8,912 nt of DNA from Bacteroidota bacterium (GTDB lineage Bacteria; Bacteroidota; Bacteroidia; Bacteroidales; VadinHA17), in assembly GCA_030593185.1 (NCBI GenBank), contig JAUVHQ010000074.1, forward strand, positions 1 to 8,912. The letters run 5' to 3'. The notes under the pieces are model-generated. The model searched no databases. It worked only from the letters and a program-made list of their open reading frames with translations, and had not been told where the DNA came from. Positions 6,137 through 8,912 of the stretch are shown here, in pieces (within the stretch, counting starts at the first letter, position 1; each line of letters starts with the position of its first letter). Made by a program: the position numbers and the translations under genes.

Positions 6137-6182
6137 AATATAATTACGTTATTAATTACGTTATTAATAACGTAATTATATT
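6137..6182. repeat. Perfect 20-bp-stem palindrome with 6-nt loop
   Basis: aatataattacgttattaat (6137-6156) is the exact reverse complement of 6163-6182, with loop tacgtt. Inside, the 12-mer taattacgttat occurs twice in tandem (6141-6152, 6153-6164), so an alternative 26-bp loopless palindrome (6153-6178) also exists. It lies downstream of the 836-residue gene and about 110 bp upstream of the amrS candidate promoter. It could be a terminator-like hairpin, an operator, or a remnant of a mobile repeat; no T-run or known operator pattern decides. Confidence 0.85.
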
Positions 6183-6208
6183 TATGAATTTCTAACAGCC
6201 TCACATTG

Positions 6209-6241
6209 CTTCACTGCATCACAGCATCACAACAACACTGC
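6209..6241 (+). repeat. Dispersed CATCAC-family repeat, copy 3 (longest)
   Basis: Short-period units around gcatcac run from cttcactgc through catcacagcatcacaac to aacactgc. The left part matches 2092-2113 (19 of 22) and the right part matches 1958-1975 (16 of 18), so this copy links the other two. It lies just beyond the 3' end of the 836-residue protein gene. Confidence 0.7.
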
Positions 6242-6256
6242 TACACAATTCACTAC

Positions 6257-8767
6257 TCACAACTTCTTCCTGTTCATCCATGTTAAACCGGCGAATAAAA
6301 TATTAAACAGTCCCACTACAATTGAAACTTTAACCAGTCCGATAAGGGGTATAAGAAAAGCAGACACTATCAGGGCTCCGAATGCTGAACCAGCCAGATC
6401 AGCGCTATAGATACCGGAAGTAACAGCAGGAACATTCCCTTTCTGTATACGGCTGCCCATAGAAAACAAAGTTCCGACCAGGAAGGAGATGACAATCATC
6501 AGAATAAAAAAGATAAAATGAACAATAAACGGGTGACCGGTAAAGGGTTTTGCAACATTAATAAACAGTGGCAATGATAGTGCAAATACCCCGATTGCTA
6601 ATTGATTACAACTGTAACTTACCGGTCCGGGAGCTTTAATTATTCTGCGACCGGTTAATGCCCCAAGAGTAAGACCACCCATAAAAACGGCGATAATAAT
6701 ACCGGACATAAGGTACACGTATCCATAAATTATCTGAAAAGCAATAAGCAGGATCACTTCCGATGATGAAGCAGCAAAACCTCCGGTAAACATGCCTGCC
6801 TGAATAATATTTAAACGACTCATTAATAATAGCATCAATATCAATACAACTCCGCCAAATACCCACATATTAAGCTGATAGTAGCTTAGCCAGGAAGATA
6901 TCTGGTGAAAATAGGCAGAAGGTTCAAAGTCCCTGTTAATACCGGCATCTTTATCTAATTGATTCATAAAGAAATTACTCCGGTCCTTAAGCAGGTTGTC
7001 GTCAAGATAATACTGGTTAACATACCGGTTTTCAATACCCTTTTCTTCAATTTTACCGGTAATATCAAAACCAACAACATTATTTGATGCCACGTAAAAG
7101 TTTTTTTCACCCGGGATCAATATCACATTTCTAAAAACTTGTTTTAGAGTATTAAATATCAACGAATTTACAATATTTGCTTCCTCATCTGCATAATTAC
7201 CTGTGGAAGGAAGATCAATTGATAAAACACCGGTATCTGACAAACAGGATTCAAGCTGGCGAAAAAATTCTATTGAATAATATCTGTTCAAATGGGCAGT
7301 TGATGGTGGAGGCAGGTTTGCCAGAATAATGTCATATGGACCCCGATGACTTTTAAGAAACAACCTGACATCTTTGTTATGGACATGTATTCTATTGTCT
7401 TTCAATTTGTCATAATATTTCTCACCTGTCTTTACCAGCCATGGATTAATTTCAACATAATCAACATTTTTTACAGCAGGGTATTTCATAATCTCCTGCA
7501 TCATTCCGGATACTCCTCCTGATATCACCAGTATATTTTGCGGATTCTCATGCTGCACCATTGCATAATGAACAGCTTCTTCATTGGCAATAAAATTCAA
7601 GGTATTAAACAATAAGACCTGGTTTTCATAAAAATTATGCTGTTCACCGGTTTTTGTAACTGCCAGATTTCCATAAGGTGTTTCTTTTAGGAATACAATC
7701 TCCTGGTTTGGATAGAGAAACCCTTTAACAAACCTGTCGAAAGGGGTAAGAAATGTAAATCCGGAAACCAGCATTATTATGATAAGGGATAGTATTATTA
7801 AAATGGTTTTCCTGTAATGTAAATTGACCCAAAAAGCAATGAAAAGATTCAAAACAAGCAAAATGGTTAGTATCTGGAAGGGTGTTATCAGGAATACAAG
7901 AATAAAGCTGAACAATATTCCACCAATAAGACTTCCTGAAGATTCCAGTGCGTAAGCAATATCAATGCGTTTACTTTTGTGAACAGAGGAAAGTCCGGAA
8001 GTAAGAAAAGTAAATAGAAACCCTGATAGCAAGCAAAAAGGAAGTAGCAAGATCAATGATGCGGCAAATATTTCAAAAACCCCAACAAGACTACCGGGCA
8101 AGAAAACAGAGTTTCTCAAATAATTAAGCAAAAAGACTGTAAGGAATGGGAGTATCCCCATACCGATCTGTGTAATGAATGATATACGAACAGGATCTTT
8201 GATTCGATTCATAAACCTTCCCAAATACGATCCAAATCCCGTAATCAGCATCCAGTTGGCAAGGATAATACCAATTACCAGTTCATTACCCATAAAAACA
8301 GACAGAAACTCCCGTAGGATAATTATCTGGGTTACCAGTGAGGTAATCCCTAACACTATTAATGATATAGAAAAACCTTTAGTTCCTGTCGCGGCAAGCC
8401 ATAAGTTATTGCTGTATTTCAGGTTATCCTGTTTTTCTGCCTTATTTATTTTTCTCCTGAAAATATCCATATAGTATTTAATATGCCACGTGAAGTGAAA
8501 TATTGCTATCATCACCATGCTTATGCCAAAATCAACATGGAGTATGGTTATTTGATCAACCCATGGAATATCCAGCTTGTAATTGATCCGGACAGCCATG
8601 ATAATACCAAGGAAAGCAGTACCAAAAAACGACAAACCCAGCAGGACATTCCATATCTTCCTGTGAGTAACAGTTCTTATTAAACCTATTCTTGATATAG
8701 TAAAACTTAACAGATACAATATCAGGGCGATAACTCCAATTGGTATAAGAGGGTAGGGGGTGGACAT
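6257..8767 (-). CDS. Polytopic membrane protein: cytochrome-b-like N-terminus, MFS-like region, degenerate spermidine-synthase domain, C-terminal membrane bundle
   Basis: An 836-residue protein. Helices at about 6-28, 38-60 and 74-98 form an N-terminal bundle with H35, H77, H91 and H95; the last three, in ILHVDFG...FHFTWH, resemble DUF4405-type or b-type cytochrome helices with histidines 14 apart. At 130-340 a six-to-seven-helix region includes TQIIILREFLSVFMGNELVIGIILANW, typical of the membrane part of MFS/spermidine-synthase fusion proteins. A Rossmann domain follows: ILVISGGVSGMMQEIM (412-427), VDYVEINPWLV (435-445), DVRLFL (466-471) and DIILANLPPPSTAHLNRYYSIEFF (479-502). The usual GGGDGG is GGVSG, and the catalytic Asp region reads NLPPPS, so aminopropyl transfer is unlikely. 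About seven helices (634-830) end the protein. The role is unknown; membrane-bound methyltransferase-like or redox function is possible. ATG 8767 has no Shine-Dalgarno sequence. It is co-oriented with amrS across a 287-bp repeat-filled spacer. Confidence 0.85.
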   Translation of the reverse strand: MSTPYPLIPIGVIALILYLLSFTISRIGLIRTVTHRKIWNVLLGLSFFGTAFLGIIMAVRINYKLDIPWVDQITILHVDFGISMVMIAIFHFTWHIKYYMDIFRRKINKAEKQDNLKYSNNLWLAATGTKGFSISLIVLGITSLVTQIIILREFLSVFMGNELVIGIILANWMLITGFGSYLGRFMNRIKDPVRISFITQIGMGILPFLTVFLLNYLRNSVFLPGSLVGVFEIFAASLILLLPFCLLSGFLFTFLTSGLSSVHKSKRIDIAYALESSGSLIGGILFSFILVFLITPFQILTILLVLNLFIAFWVNLHYRKTILIILSLIIIMLVSGFTFLTPFDRFVKGFLYPNQEIVFLKETPYGNLAVTKTGEQHNFYENQVLLFNTLNFIANEEAVHYAMVQHENPQNILVISGGVSGMMQEIMKYPAVKNVDYVEINPWLVKTGEKYYDKLKDNRIHVHNKDVRLFLKSHRGPYDIILANLPPPSTAHLNRYYSIEFFRQLESCLSDTGVLSIDLPSTGNYADEEANIVNSLIFNTLKQVFRNVILIPGEKNFYVASNNVVGFDITGKIEEKGIENRYVNQYYLDDNLLKDRSNFFMNQLDKDAGINRDFEPSAYFHQISSWLSYYQLNMWVFGGVVLILMLLLMSRLNIIQAGMFTGGFAASSSEVILLIAFQIIYGYVYLMSGIIIAVFMGGLTLGALTGRRIIKAPGPVSYSCNQLAIGVFALSLPLFINVAKPFTGHPFIVHFIFFILMIVISFLVGTLFSMGSRIQKGNVPAVTSGIYSADLAGSAFGALIVSAFLIPLIGLVKVSIVVGLFNILFAGLTWMNRKKL

Positions 8768-8790
8768 TTTTATAAAATGGTTATTTATTT

Positions 8791-8818
8791 GAATAACGAA
8801 TATCGAACAAGGAACTTA
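8791..8818 (+). repeat. Four-copy 7-bp degenerate tandem repeat (GAATATC type)
   Basis: Units gaataac, gaatatc, gaacaag and gaactta follow one another just upstream of the 836-residue gene. The following bases (caatagcgaataataatgaatcattg region, 8837-8862) continue gaat-containing units and form a weak inverted repeat. Same style as the heptamers at 1901-1935. Confidence 0.55.
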
Positions 8819-8856
8819 ACGAAGTGATCTCATGAGCAATAGCGAATAATAATGAA

Positions 8857-8912
8857 TCATTGCTTCAGATCCTTTTCAGAGAATACAATAGCTTCAAAGA
8901 TATAAATATCAG
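8857..8912 (-). CDS. Possible C-terminal end of an upstream minus-strand gene
   Basis: One minus-strand frame reads DIYIFEAIVFSEKDLKQ and then TGA at 8857-8859. The amino-acid mix looks like a real protein end, and the gene would be co-oriented with the 836-residue gene, about 90 bp upstream of it. With only 17 residues no family can be named and the reading frame could be chance. Confidence 0.3.
   Translation of the reverse strand, partial: DIYIFEAIVFSEKDLKQ

Noticed and set aside
6636..6866. Minus-strand 76-codon frame within the large membrane protein
   Set aside because: Out-of-frame shadow of the C-terminal membrane bundle.
8175..8683. Plus-strand open frames at 8175-8474 and 8483-8683
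   Set aside because: Antisense to the N-terminal membrane region of the 836-residue protein; apparent hydrophobic stretches reflect the opposite strand's composition.
6257..8767. Ordinary spermidine synthase (speE)
   Set aside because: The binding and catalytic motifs are altered and most of the protein is membrane-embedded, so a polyamine-synthase label would mislead.

Overview
The window is AT-rich and looks like chromosome from a member of the Bacteroidota, probably a Bacteroidales/Marinilabiliales-type environmental lineage. This rests on the protein families present, on mostly absent Shine-Dalgarno sequences, on candidate promoters resembling the TTTG / TAnnTTTG type, and on spacers filled with short-period degenerate repeats. 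The genus cannot be told from the sequence.

Left part (1-2700): a truncated acyl-CoA carboxylase beta subunit of the methylcrotonyl-CoA carboxylase type runs leftward off the window. Divergent from it, across a 75-bp spacer, is an eIF2B/ribose-1,5-bisphosphate-isomerase-fold protein. A repeat-rich spacer with a long imperfect inverted repeat separates that gene from a convergent small VTT/DedA-type membrane protein.

Middle (2700-2975): this spacer holds a terminator-like hairpin and a 185-bp MITE-like segment. The segment has 18-bp imperfect terminal inverted repeats and a flanking 6-bp duplication, and it ends just before the next gene.

Right part (2976-8767): four genes that may form one functional group. 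Two on the plus strand encode a DUF6599-type protein and a Tat-signal DUF362 protein. They converge on two minus-strand genes: an AmmeMemoRadiSam radical SAM enzyme (AmrS) with an unexpected Tat-like leader, and an 836-residue polytopic protein. The large protein joins a cytochrome-b-like N-terminal helix bundle with spaced histidines, an MFS-like membrane region, a degenerate spermidine-synthase Rossmann domain and a second membrane bundle. Two Tat-like leaders, a radical SAM enzyme and a possible haem-binding membrane protein suggest an envelope redox or maturation system of unknown function. That grouping is inference; none of these families has an assigned role together that I can name.

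Spacers throughout carry several families of 7-9-bp degenerate tandem or inverted repeats and one perfect 20-bp-stem palindrome. The last bases may hold the C-terminal codons of a further minus-strand gene. I see no tRNA, rRNA or CRISPR array.
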